DNA of 64,000 nt, taken from Cyclospora cayetanensis (Eukaryota; Apicomplexa; Conoidasida; Eucoccidiorida; Eimeriidae). The DNA lies in NCBI RefSeq assembly GCF_002999335.1, contig NW_020312159.1, positions 1-64,000 on the forward strand, read 5' to 3'. The position numbers were made by a program, and so were the translations under genes. The notes below the pieces were generated by a model. That model had not been told where the DNA came from. It saw only the letters and a program-made list of their open reading frames with translations, and searched no databases. Shown here one piece after another: positions 22,200 through 34,593 of the stretch; the stretch's first letter is position 1, and each line of letters begins with the position of its first letter.

Positions 22200-25100
22200 G
22201 TTTTTGAGAGAGGCGTTTCCTTCCATTGCGGTGTGTCTCCTGCGGGGTGTGAAGATCAGCGCACTGAACGGTTTAGTGTCTCTCTGTCTGCCCTCCGGCC
22301 CAAACGGAGGCCTACGGGAGTGAGTGCCTCCTTCAGGCAGCACATCACATCCTGTGTATGCTGCTGCAGCAGAGCTGCTGCTGCGGCAAAGGCAACGGCA
22401 TCAGCGGCAAACAAACAGCAACAGACCATAGCAATGCAGAGCCCCACTGGTTCAGAGCCTTCTCTGTTGCAACTTCTGCTGCTGGCGCGTCACCGCATGC
22501 ACAGAGTTCTCTCTTTAGTCCTCTAGCGTCTCCTCAGGGACTCCGCATAGCGGGGATAAACTGGACACTGGACTAGCAGGGATACAACCAGCGTGGGTGG
22601 CTGTGCCGTAGCAGTTGCTGCGGTAAAACAGCAACCGCCTTTCAGGCTTTGGCTGCGGAAGCACAACGAAAATGTCCTTCGAATATTCTTTTTCGCTACG
22701 CATGCGATTCCTGGATCGAGCTAGTGTAGCGCTCCAACTAGGGGCTCCCTACGAAACCCTTCTAGCGTCGACCCCGATACAAAATTTTGTAGGAAGTCGT
22801 GAGATGTCTTCCCTAGAGAGCTCCCTCACCTCACTCTCAGCCATCAGGGGTGCGGCATACCAGGAAACGGACAGGAAGGGTGCGCAGTGATGTATTTCCT
22901 ACAGTCCGAGCATTTAAACACCCAGTTGCACGTGGCCACCCGCGCACATGTCGACAACAATATATTGACCCAACTCTACTTTGCGACAAAAAACGTATGA
23001 GCAGCCGGACCATAAAGCCAATTCTTAGATAAACTCCTAATTAGATATTTTCAGTGTACTAGAAGATGAGAAGGCGTAACCTACCCCGTCAACGGCAGCG
23101 CAGTAGGCCAAAAAGCAACATTAAGCTGTTGGATATCACTTGAGAAGGCTTTGCTCAGCGTATCCCAGAGAATTCTATTTGTATATTTAAAAAGGTTTTA
23201 CGTATTCTTCTTTGTTCAAGTTTTCTATTACTTTCGTGCGAAGTGGCTTATATCTATACCAGCATGCTCCATCTAAAGCGTATGATCTATGCGAATTAGC
23301 CGTGTGCATGAGTGGCCGACACTTTCCTCTACATGCCATCACCAATAGGAATAATCTCGCTGTCCATGCCGTGGGGTACATTTTTTGGACTCGGCCCGCA
23401 CTGTGAAAAAGAAATTTCAAGAGGGCTAGTAGAACATGTCCCAAAGTACTGAGTATCAATTGTACAATCAGCGCAGCAGGTCTTTGCAGCCACTGCTTCG
23501 TGTTCGAGCCGAGGCCAAATTGAAAATAACTAATTGATGCCCGCATACCACGGCTCATGCCAGTAATATATGTAACTGAGTAACTAGTCAAACATTCACT
23601 ACCCTCTAGCTCCGTGAGGGCCACACAAGTTATGCATGCGTGGACGAAATACAAAACAAGCACACTGCTTTGCTTTCTCCACGCCTGTATGACGGTACGG
23701 CTTTGGTGCACCCTAGACTTTTTCATCTCATCAATCAATTGTGAACATCTACTTCTATACCACGAAGTGAAAATGCAGTGAGCAGCCATTTAGCAGACTT
23801 GTTCCATATATTTGTGGCATCAGCCAGTGGTGCTGATTGTTATTAGATAATCTTAATCTCAGCCCTATACAGCTTTCTAAGTAACGATCAAATGTTACTC
23901 AGGTGCTGATACAAAATTTTATACACCACAAATGCCCTAGCTACGTGGGCGGACTCGCTACGCATGTGAATAAAACGGCCATGTTACGAAAGGTGCGGTG
24001 TGCCATGTCTCAGGAGCTCACAAGGGCAAATATACACATAGGCGGAGTTGTGAGCACTCAAGAGCTCTAAAAATATCCTACTGTTCGTCATATTATTGTA
24101 GAAAGGTACTTGAGGAACAGTTCTCGATCAACTACCACTGATCACCTTTCAGCGGCCCCCGAGAGAAGACACATTTTGCCACCTGAAACCCCCAATCCCA
24201 TGCCATGAAGCATAGCTTAAACTTCTATTTTACTCATGACTTTGCACAGAATTTTCGTGTAGTGCTTTCACTGCAGCGCAACCAAGAAAACAAGCGCTCG
24301 CTCGAGCAGCCCCGCGCAGCATGGGGCTCCAGGAGAAGTCTAGTAATTTGTAAACGCAGAGAAATTCGCCAAAGCAATAAAAATAAATGTGTGCCACTAC
24401 AGATGGTAAAACAACAGCGCATAATAATGCCATCAACACCTCCAGGAGTGTTGGGCTGAGTCATATTTCCGATTGCAGCGCTACAATTGTAACCACGGCC
24501 ACTACAGTCGCAAAGTCAAACATGCTTTATCTTTTGGGTTCTCGTTGACGCACTGCCCTAAACACGTGACTAAGCTCCCCTACGGCTGTGAGCGATGCTG
24601 TACAGAGCTCTATAAGTGCATTGGTCTTGAGCATTTAACGGGAACCTTGCTGCTGGTTGAGATATTTTGCCAGGGCACTCGAAAGCATATAGAACAAATT
24701 TCCAGTATATTATGGGTAGAGGAAAAAATTAAATGAAGAGCTTACCCGTCTTGAAGGCTTTCCTACAGGCGAAAAGGTTTAAAGATTTCGTATTATCATG
24801 CAGCTCAGGATCTTTATGTAGTGTACTAACAGCTTGGCAGTGATACCTTTGGCGTTATCATTTTTTCCGAGTAGCCATAAGTGCACGACCGGAGCTTGGC
24901 CCTCTTTTGGAAGCGGTTCAGAACATGTAAGCTACCCTCACTCACACACAGGGAGCTTCTTAGCAGCACTTAAGTTAGGCACACATATCCACATGAATAC
25001 TTTCGATTCCTGGATCTTATATTGCTTATTCAATCCAAGCTTAACCGCTGCTTTCTTTCTTCTCGTTGCGCAATAATGTCATGCATACAGTTCTCTCGTC

Positions 25101-25327
25101 ATCCTTTACACATTTGTGGGTCATGTCGCCATCCCCAAACTCAACCAGAACCCAGGAATGTGCATGGTCAAATTAGAGAGGCTGTAGGACCTTTCATTTG
25201 CACTGTTTGAGTCGGTTTTGTTCGCGGTAGCAAACTTGACAGTGACTCTGTCTGCGCATCCACTCATATATTCAATCGTATCGCTTAGGAGATTGATTTT
25301 TGTAGCCTCTGCAAATCTGCATGTGGG
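22200..25327. other. Unresolved region between XPO7 and the next gene
   Basis: About 3.1 kb where no gene model could be supported. GC content falls clearly after about 22.6 kb. A 72-codon plus-strand frame (22672-22890) starts with a good context (AAAATG), and a 200-codon minus-strand frame lies at 23187-23789. Both have unremarkable composition and no recognisable motif, so they are not called. Short exons of an unrecognised gene could be hidden here. Confidence 0.4.
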
Positions 25328-28300
25328 ATGGACAGCACTGGGCATCAGCAGCTACTACAGGAGAGTCGTAGAAACTGCCAAACGCTCCTTGCTGGAGGGG
25401 AACTGGTGGACCGTCTTACTCAGTCAGCCATATGTCAGCTTGTGGGCGGCCCGTTTATAGCTCTGATGGAAGCGTTACCTCCGGTAAGTACCCCCTGAAC
25501 GTCTAAAACCTAGGGTTATTTCAATTTAGCTTGTGTTTCTACTAATGATATTCGTTCAAAACTTTGTTGTACGCACAAAAATACTAGAAGCCCCCTATAC
25601 AGCGATTATTTTAGTGAGGGGCTCAGCACTCCCTCTAGGTTCTAAATACCTGCTGAAGGAAACAGAGGGACACTAGCATAAGCCCCACGAAGTCCATAGA
25701 ATCGTAAAGCCAATATTTATCCAGGGGAGGCTGACCTAAGGGTGTAAATGCAAAGAGTCGCTGACTTCTGCTGACTTCTGCAGGACAGATCTTCGTGCCC
25801 GTCAGAGGCGGAGGCGCACACGGGCACAGCGTCGGATAGACTAGACGCATCAGACACCAGGGCCGCAGATACTCAGTCCCTGCGGCTTTTCAACCCTCAG
25901 ACTCCCCGAACCTCTGCGTCTGTAAAGGGCCGCTGGACTGAAGAATACAGAGTTATTAAGACGGCACTTGCGCGACAAAGAGTAGCCAAAAACAAGGTGC
26001 AGCATCCCAGATGTCTCCAACATACTCTACGTTTGAGTACAGAGCGGTCTCACTGCTAGGGTTGAGAGACTCCTCCAGGCCACAATCCACACAGGATCTG
26101 CTTAAACCATCAGTGAAGAACAACTGATGAGCAGACAACATAAAGCCGGACTTCTGTGGCATTGTGCACGCAGGCCATTCGGGGCCGTTCTGTATGCTGC
26201 TGCATCCACGAAAAAGAGTGTTTAAGCCCAGCGGAAGGGCTCGCCGCCACAGCGAGAGCTGCATGCGAGGCATTTCATGAGGCTGCCCGCCTGGCACCCC
26301 TTACCTCACGAGAGTTCAATGGCATCGGTACACCTAAAACAAGACTGTGGGGTCCCGCTGTAATGGCTACCATAGAAGAGGTGGCGAAACAAGCAGCGGC
26401 TGCTAGTGCAGCTTCGCGGGACTTTAATTCGTATGTTTCCCCCACCCATTAGGCTATGTTTCGCAAACATGGATTTCCCCGAAGACAGTGCTGCTAGGAC
26501 TACTCCGAATCCGGAGCAGGCGCATTTAAGCACCAAAATCAGAGAGATATTCAGAGTCTTTGAGGCCTTGTTGTCTCGTAGGAATCGGAAGCGCTTAAAT
26601 TCCCTGCCGCGGTCAAAGCTGCTAGCGTCGTCATCTGCTTCTTCGCGCAAAGTGAAGGCTGCCTTTCCGCTTGCCTTTGCCACACATGAAGGCTCTTGTT
26701 CCACTACTGAAGTGGAAAGAGTCCAAAAGTACTCTGTCCCGGAAGCTGTACATGTGTCCAACTCAAGTGCTTACGCTAACGCCGCTAAAGACGACTCCAA
26801 CAGCAACGAGTCGAGCCCTTGCAGCATCGGTCCGGCGTTCTCTGGCAGTGTACTTGCAGAAGAATCTCTCAAGCGTGTGTTCCTTACTTCTCCAGACGCC
26901 CCCGTTCAACTCCAGCGGCCTCCCAGCTGTCCTCCTGCCAGCGCCACCTTTGCGGACACGGTTAGCCGTGATTGTAAAACTGATAGGCTTCTTGCAGACC
27001 CAACTTAAAAGAAAAAAGTAGACTACTGGCAGCCCCATATTCTACAGAATACATGTGCTGCCTTCCGAAAAATTCTGGAGGCCCGTTCAAACACCAAAAG
27101 TGTGACTTTCTTCAAGAGCAGCAGTCACAGTGCTGAGCCTCAAACGGCCCGACATGCACATTGTAAGGTGTCTGCCCCGTTTCGATTCGGCCTCAGTTAA
27201 TGTCTTGACGACCGTGTGCCCCGTCAGATCGGCTTAGCCAAAGAAATAGGCAAACGTACAGAGAGTGATAAGAAGGAAGAAGGCGGCAAAGCGGCAGGGA
27301 CGGGCCGCCGCTGTAAATTGCACCCAATGAGACCAGGTGATGCAAAAAGTGGGGGTAGGGCACTTTCAAGCAACAAGGCCGCCTCGAGGCGATCTAATCT
27401 GAGCGTATCCTACAGCACGGAATCTCCAGGCTGCCACTATCCAGTACTGCCAGCCAAATATAAGGAGGCTGGAGAGTCCCCTGGCCTCGCGCCAAGTTCT
27501 TACTGCCACCGAATGAGCCAAAAGTACCGGTGAGGAAACAATCCCTTAAAGGCCATGAGCCTTGAGTAATATTCGCAAGTACGAGTACTAATTTGCCTGA
27601 ACAGCGGGTACAGCAGTTGCTGTGTAGGGGCTTTGCAGCCCTCAATGCACTAGCCTGTTATTTTCGAACAAAATTGATCCTTCTTGATGCCAGCAGGGCA
27701 TTAAGTGCACTTCACCACCTACTGGGAGCATTCTCTATTATCGTACACTGTCCAATGTAGTCGTCAGAGAGTAACCCTTGTGCCTTTAAGGTTAGGCAGG
27801 TGTGGTCTGCTTTTTCAGCGGTTCGAACGGGTGCCTGAACACCGAATACAATGCGAAAAGTAAAGTCACCTCTCCCAACGCTGCTGCGTCTCCTACACCA
27901 GCGCCCCTCTGTCGTAGCTCGAGGAAGTGCTCTACTGGTCCATCTTCAAAACATCTTCTTAAGCACGCCATTCCCAAGTGAGACGTGCTTGTTCACTGAT
28001 GTTTTCGGTAGCAATGGGTACGCACTGCCTTTGGAGTGTCTTTTCTGCCAGCGTCTCACTCTGCAGGCTAAATTTGGAGGCCATCAACAACCACGTCCTA
28101 TCATCCTGCGTGAGCAGTACAAGGCGGCTGTTAACCTTAAAGGAGTATGTCGAGCAGCAGCGACGCCTCAAAGAGGTAGCCAGCGAGGCAGCAGAGGGCA
28201 AGTTGAAATTCCAGTCACACCGCCTCCTCGTGAATGCTACATTGCCACGTGATATCTTTGCATAGCTTTGATAGGGTAGTGTGACTTCTACAAAATGGGG

Positions 28301-30762
28301 GCTTTGCCTCCGCCTTCTCCACAGCGAAGACTCGAGAGCAAATGGAGCTAGTAGTAGAAGGAACGCTAGGGCGAATTGCCGCGGTAGACAGATGTAGAGC
28401 AGGCGCTGCAATCTTTTCTCTTGCAATAACGGCAGGTATTACGATGGCTTCAAAAAATAAGGGAGATGACGCTCGTCACGGAATTTTCCGTAGCAGCAGC
28501 CGTCTCAGCCTTTCGGAAGTCTCCTCCTCGCCAGCTGCAAGGCTTGAGAAAGTGCTTGCTGAGGCTGACGATGCCTTCTGGACTTCGAGGAATTTGGACC
28601 ACATGGCAGGGTGGGTAGCTAACAAGCCAACGAGACCTTCTCATAGCGGTAGACCGCGCAGATCTACAACCAGCATGCGGTCCAACATAGAGGGCGTGAT
28701 GCCCACTAGTGCGCCCGCTGCCATCAGTGGCGCTCTCACCACTGAGGTCATCCAGCAACAGCTGCACCACCTAGCAGAAAAAATGGTCGGTAGTCGATGT
28801 ACAAGTGCAGCTGTGTCTCCCATACAGCAACCCGACCTTTCCAATTCCGCGGGAGGCCTTGGTAAGAAACAGCAGAAACAACCAACAAATTGAGGCTTGG
28901 TCTGATAGAGCACGCCCTTTGTGGATGTGTTTTATGGGCACTGGGGACATCCTACACGGTTTTGTTGTAGGGCTACAAGAAAGTGGTAAACAAGAAATTG
29001 TAGTGTAAGGACCAGAAGTACTGTTGTGTCTTGCTGTGACTTTACACAAAATGAGTGGCTCCCAGAACAGCAAGTACAGCTACCACATCTTCAGCTTAGT
29101 TGGAGGAAGGCTGAATGTCAAGGAAAGCCTCCCGGAAAGACCGCCACAGAAAATGCCCTAAAGAAAATACAGGTAAAATACTTGTTTACAGACACGATGA
29201 ATCCGTTTTTAAAGCTTGTAGGAAGCAGCTCATTTTTACCAAAAATAGTGGGAATCTGCCTACTATTTTATCTGTCATGCATGTCGGAGTGTTAGTTGAC
29301 GCTGCATTTGTTATCTCTACTTGGTGAATTAAGACTAGGAATAAAAACTTCAGGGGCAACAAATTCTACGGTGCAATCCTAGCTCTTGCACGACTCTTAC
29401 GCGACTCCAGTATACTTGTAATCCGATATTCTGGTAAATTCCCTTCAAATTAACATTTATTAGTGCTCTAATACTGAGGGGCCATGTGGTGTCGTGTTCT
29501 GTCTATTCACAGTGTGCGTTTCTTCTGGAAATCGTTTTCTTCAGGAAGGTCTCAGAGCTCGGGAGGAAGCCCGTGAATATGCGAAACGCAGGCTTAATGC
29601 TCTGCTCAACACGAGAGTAGGCATATAACTAGTCTTGCTTCAAGGGAACACTCTGTGCTGCACAGTTATGCCTATGCAGTCGTTTTTCGCCGTGCTGCCT
29701 GGGTCAGAAAATAGCAGTTAGTGATTCACGCGGAATGTTCTCAAATAGCAGTCCTGACTTTATGCTTTTGGCATGCAGTATCTGCATGGATTCTTCGACC
29801 CCAGAACCCGCCTCTACCTCATTCAGCATATACGAAGCAACAAGCTTTACCCACAGCAGCTGACGGTGGACGCCTTAAAGGTAGCGCAGTGTAATACAAA
29901 TCTTGTGACCCTGTCATAAAGGACACAGTATTACTAGAGAAGCCATTGATTGCCTTTTTGGGACGCGCACTTTGTTTAGTAATTCTGCATATACGGCCTT
30001 TGTGGAAATATCGACTCATTCTCTTTCAAAAATATTCTAGTAGTAGCATCTATGTAAGAGTCCACTCAAACGCATAATGTCTGCCCTGAATAAATGTACT
30101 TATTGCAGAGAATAAAGAGCTGCCGCCAAAGTGATATGGCTGACTTCGTGGAGGCGTGGTATTCCGATCTTCTGGAAACTGCGGCTGCCGGAATTCGTGG
30201 GGAAGCAGAGTGGCCAAATGGAAGTGCAACAACACCGCACCCGGTTTATAGACTTCTCGAGCTGATGAGAGGAGACCTGCAGAGAGGCCTTCGTTACGAT
30301 AATTTGATAGAATTTGTTTGTGATCTTAAGGAAAGCGACGTAGAAACGCTGATGGCCACGGTGAGGAAGGGAAAATGTTATTCGGCAACGGCACCCCACG
30401 GGACGGCACACCTTTGGCACAATGCTTCCCCAGATACATCAGAAGGGAACCTGCGAGACCATAAAAGAGGGTTTGTTGCATGTATTCAGGTACTACTTAA
30501 AAGCAGCATGGTATTCGGAAACCCTCTTTTGGAGCTGCACAGGCTTCTCGTCAGGTTGACGACGAAGTTTGGTCGCACACCGCTTCCTCTTCAAACACAG
30601 CTACTACGGGCACTGCTTACTCGACCCCACGGAGAACTGAAGACCACTAGAACATACAAAAACGGCTTTTCTCGGGAAAGGTCGAAGCCTGACGAATCTC
30701 TGAAACACTCTCGCGGGCCCAGAGCACGCTGTAGCTGTGATCCAGAATTGCATCCATCATAG
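25328..30762 (+). CDS. Thirteen-exon gene, product not recognised
   Basis: Exons 25328-25483, 25784-25996, 26174-26430, 26498-26960, 27228-27529, 27819-27977, 28067-28248, 28325-28861, 29066-29172, 29545-29616, 29779-29880, 30109-30360 and 30490-30762 join without a frame break to about 1024 residues. All twelve junctions have GT-AG ends and matching phase, which is strong evidence for one gene. The N-terminal half is polar and probably disordered. A charged helical or coiled-coil stretch (LTLKEYVEQQRRLKEVASEA) lies near the middle, and a Lys/Arg/Glu-rich helix (REEAREYAKRRLNALL) follows. The C-terminal ~250 residues look globular, with YLHGFFDPRTRLYLIQ and VYRLLELMRGDLQRGL. No family was recognised. 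The least certain sites are the end of exon 4 (donor GTTAGC), the exon 4 acceptor and the first exon. An upstream exon joined at about 25297 is possible. Confidence 0.7.
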
Positions 30763-31015
30763 CATTTACCCAGTTACAGCGGGCTATAGTTTCAGGCACA
30801 GTGGATAGCTCCGGAGCGGTGCAGACACACCTAACGCTTCACCTTTATCAGTAGGGTGGCGTTTCTCTTGGTAGGCAGAGACGGCCGCTCTAAGCATCGG
30901 CAGTTGAAAAAGCCAGTCTAGCAAAACATTCGTGAGAGCTGGAAAATCAGTTCTTTTGAATGGGTTCCTCGTAAAACAGCAAATGGCTGGTTAACGGAGC
31001 TCTCGTATGTGTCTC

Positions 31016-32229
31016 CTACGAAGCTGCATCCTTTACATTTTCCATTATTTCTGGTGCAAAGGTAAAGCAACCTGTGCCCTGGCTGTTTCCCTTGCACGCT
31101 GTGCCTGACACAAGTCGCTGGATTAGGGGAGCTTTAGATAAGCGCGTTCTCTCGCCACTTAACAATCTATATGGCTGAACAGTCACATACAGGAGTATCC
31201 TGTGAGGCGCCATGACAGTTTTTATAGGTGTTGCAGCAACGCTTATGCCAACACTACTGCAAGGGATGTATAGGATAGATCCGTAGTTGTAGTACCTTTC
31301 CGGCGTACGTGTGACGTAAACTGGGTATTCTCCTGTATTTAATGATCCGTTGCTACACCGGAATGAGGGCCCAAGTGTATGCTGACTGAATGAACCTTGC
31401 CGAGGAGGTCAATTTGTCAAGGTGTGCCACTGTCTTGTTGGGTTCGACTCGTTAGGCACCGCCATGAATAACCGACCGATTCTCACATGCATCCCAATAG
31501 TCTAGAGCAATCTTGAACACGCTATAATTAGAAGCGCGAATGCGCATAAACAATCCTTGGGCACGCAAAAGTGCTAGAAACCGCACTTTGATGGTGTGAA
31601 TATATCCGCGTACAGAGACGGTCACCAAAGCTGCTGTAAAGTGCCTGGGCTCTTATAAACACAGCAGGATTTGCTACAACGTTTGGCTTGTAAGCAGCCG
31701 CTTGTCATTCGGAGGGCGCAGAGCCTCGTAAAACATTTCGGGAGCTCATAAAAGTGCTCCGACAGAGAACGAAATACTGTAGGATGAATGCGTCGTTGAT
31801 GAAGGTATCATGCATAATTATTTTATCATTTTTAGTGGACTCAAAGCGTAAGCAATTTTCACGGGTTGTTACATGCATTTCGAAGGATTGGTGGTGAACG
31901 AGCTCTGGATAAAACAAAAGATGAAACGAAGTGTTTAGTAACCGTACTACAGCAGATACTATGTCGAGATTATTTTGGACACATAGATTATTTCTTCCAG
32001 GCTAAAAAATAGCACGCTAACCTTGGGTTTGTACATCGGATATGCGCATATCCTTTGTGGCCCTATCAGACCAGCATAGCTCAGCAGAAGCCCTTCCCTC
32101 CGGTCCTTTTAGACTGAGAATTTCGGAGTCAATAAGCAAGTGCTCTAAAAGCCTTAACCCTGAGAACGTGTGCTGTGTAGGTGTGATTGCTGCCTCCATA
32201 ACCACGGAAACGGTGAATAGCGTGTGAAG
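31016..32229 (-). CDS. Minus-strand multi-exon gene (3' part), product not recognised
   Basis: Exons read on the minus strand are 32229-32022, 31904-31764, 31633-31487, 31385-31359, 31332-31296 and 31256-31016. They join in phase through five junctions to a stop at 31016 and give about 266 residues. Peptide character is good throughout: HTFSGLRLLEHLLIDSEILS, TKNDKIIMHDTFINDAFI, RGYIHTIKVRFLALLRA, PHRILLYVTVQPYRLLSG. Most acceptors and the donor GTGAGA at 31486 are sound. The donor GTCGGA at 31763 is weak, and the 27-nt exon 31385-31359 is optional because skipping it also keeps phase. The first exon could start at an internal ATG (32199) or continue upstream. The gene is convergent with the 25.3-30.8 kb gene, with 253 bp between the stops. 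No family was recognised. Confidence 0.5.
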
Positions 32230-32325
32230 CTGCTCACACTTTCTTCTCCCTTTTTCTGGATCTTGGGAGGACACATCGAGTTGGGCATCCTAGATGCCTG
32301 TTTCATTTAGCTTATCGTGTATTAC

Positions 32326-34352
32326 TGATGGGGGATGCCTGAAACAGGATCGTTCATCTAGACAGACCCATGAGATGTCAAAAAATGCTATTGCACGTTT
32401 TGTGGCTTTGATGTACATGTGCGCTGATAGTCAATGGAATATTGCAGCGGTGCTCAAACGCCATTGAGCTACTACCTTGCCCCATGAGCTTACTGGGCAT
32501 TTAAGCTATTCAAAAATCACATACCAGCTGATCAACAGGCTTACGAGCGAGTTTTCACAGTAACTGTCTTCTACTTTATCTATCTTATACATCAATGGCT
32601 TAGGCCCGTGTTTTAGCATACAAGGTCAGCAGAGACAATGCATAGCGTGCGATACAATCCAGAAGCAAAACATGTAAGCATTGCCGAATCGGCGGGGCAA
32701 ATGACCAGAGACTGGAGCGATTGCGGCCAATGATTCCGGGGATATAATCAAGCGTGATTTCTGTCAAACAGGAAACGGCAGCCAACCAAACCAGCTTCGT
32801 TGCGTGCGGGGTAGCATGCACCATTTGTTGGGACAGACTGCACGAACAGTACGCCACAAGTATCTCTCTACAGCAACATGGAGGCACTCGCCATCAGTGC
32901 ATGCACTGTGACTCGGCTGTTCAATGCACATGGACATTGGATGACTTGATAGTCTTTTAGGCACCTTCCACACTCCATTTTTCAGTTCCCTACGTCGTTG
33001 CACCCAGCTATGCTTTCAATACAGCTAGCCAAACGGGCTGCCTTGCATGCTGGAGTTGTTAAACCTTCCCTTCAAAAAGACTGAGAAGTGCACGGAGTAT
33101 GGAAGTGTTGCCAGCATCTAGTTAATTTTGCTGACATCAGCTACACCAAATGCAGACGTTTAACACTGCCGTTCGGCCATGGCCCGACACTGTCCAGGGC
33201 ACAAGGATATGGGATTGTGGTTGCTTGTAATTACGTTGCAGAATATTTTGTAGTGTGCTATGTTGCGTTGGCCAAAGAGCCTTACACCACAAATGTCGCG
33301 CTCCTTCTTGAGAGTCTCTACATTTGTCAGGAGCTCTCCTTCACAGCATTTACCTGTATTTTAAGCATACTGCACTTCTGTTGGGTATGTTCGGCTTTCC
33401 CTATTTTGAATCCCACATACAAAGGCATAGGAAATCTCGCAAAGGGACCAGTTTAAATTTCATTTCGGGGATGGGTGTAAGGACACGCCCTCGATCTTCA
33501 GCAGTGCAACCATTCTATGAATATCTCTATCACACTTAACATGGATTTCACTGATGTCTGCAGTATCAAGCGGTGGTCAAGAAGGCTTTTAAAAATACTA
33601 GTTCCTTGTATGAAGAGTCAAATAGGAAGATATCGGGTGATCGACAGAATCGACGCAAGGGCGTGCACCCTGAGCAATCTTGAAGAGGAAAGAGTGCATG
33701 TTGCCCATACGTCAATAGTACGCCCGAGCCTTCTGCCATATGTGGGTTCCACGTTCAAGCATTTAACTTGGAAAGCGACTGCCTTGGAATCGGTGAGTGA
33801 AAGAGCCATCATGGAGGTCGTGTCTTTCTATAGTTATTTCGTTTTTATCCAGACACCGAGCAATTATTTGCCGGGAGGCGACAAAGCTATTGCGAATGGG
33901 GCAACACAAAGCACCATAAAACATCAGGCTCCGAGAAGATTGGTTGACTGACTCGCCAGATAATATTCCATATGATTGATGCAGCGGGTTCTGGTGTTGT
34001 GAAATAGCTTCAACTCTGCCCACTGAGCAGTGCGGAGCAGTATGTGACAGCCATTTGATGATATGCATGGGCTCAGGCTCGCTGTAAAGTTCAGCCCAAC
34101 AGCAGACACGTACCGGTTCACTTACAATCACGCACATTCTACTGCACTAGCTATAATTGGGTAAGAACAAGAGAAGGATATGCTGTTTAAACTGGCTTCT
34201 ACTGCGTGTAAATTGTTGTGGAAAATCAGTTCAATGTGACAGGAATGAACATTGCATACCTGTGCGCTAGTCGAAACTTGCAGCAGGGTGTAGATGTTCG
34301 GAGTGTTCAAAGGGCGTAGCCACGCGCACTCCACTTGCCCTGATTCCCTCAT
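32326..34352 (-). CDS. Probable further exons of a minus-strand gene
   Basis: Several minus-strand segments look coding and have splice-like ends, but they could not be chained completely. 34352-34260 starts with ATG (MRESGQVECAW) and ends at the strong donor CAG|GTATGC. It joins in phase to 34022-33953 and then 33823-33618, which closes with TGA after SILSITRYLPI, for about 122 residues. Further down, 32760-32622 (LDYIPGIIGRNRSSLWSF) and 32423-32326 (MYIKATKRAIAFFDISW) also look like exons. Either a small gene ends at 33618 and another gene begins below it, or all segments belong upstream of the 31016-32229 exons. Function is unknown. Confidence 0.35.
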
Positions 34353-34566
34353 GCGGCGATCATAATAGGGGAGGGCAAGGTGAGAGAAAAGGAGATATGG
34401 TTTTTGGAAGGGCACTTAAAAGCCGCTTACTTCGCTGTCTATTGGGCTTTAGAATAAGTGTCTCCGGTTGGAGACCATCGATGTAGCGCTACAATGCACA
34501 TCTTTCAAGTGTTGCACTAATTAGCTGCAATTCACAGCAGCAGTTCTACTACAGTAAAGGGTGCAC

Positions 34567-34593
34567 TCTTCAAGGTACACCGCACCTTGAAGA
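34567..34593. other. Perfect 10-bp-stem inverted repeat
   Basis: TCTTCAAGGT and ACCTTGAAGA flank a 7-base loop. The stem is perfect. It lies in otherwise featureless sequence and its role is unknown. Confidence 0.6.

Noticed and set aside
22256..22526. Small frames in a CTGCTG-rich patch just after XPO7
   Set aside because: Short and repeat-driven, probably in the XPO7 3' UTR.
23187..23789. 200-codon minus-strand frame
   Set aside because: Composition looks random (many Cys, Ser and Arg, no domain) and no splice partner was seen. A frame this long can occur by chance in 64 kb, so it is left uncalled but not excluded.
33517..33951. 144-codon plus-strand frame
   Set aside because: It overlaps minus-strand segments that chain in phase with good splice sites and read more like protein.
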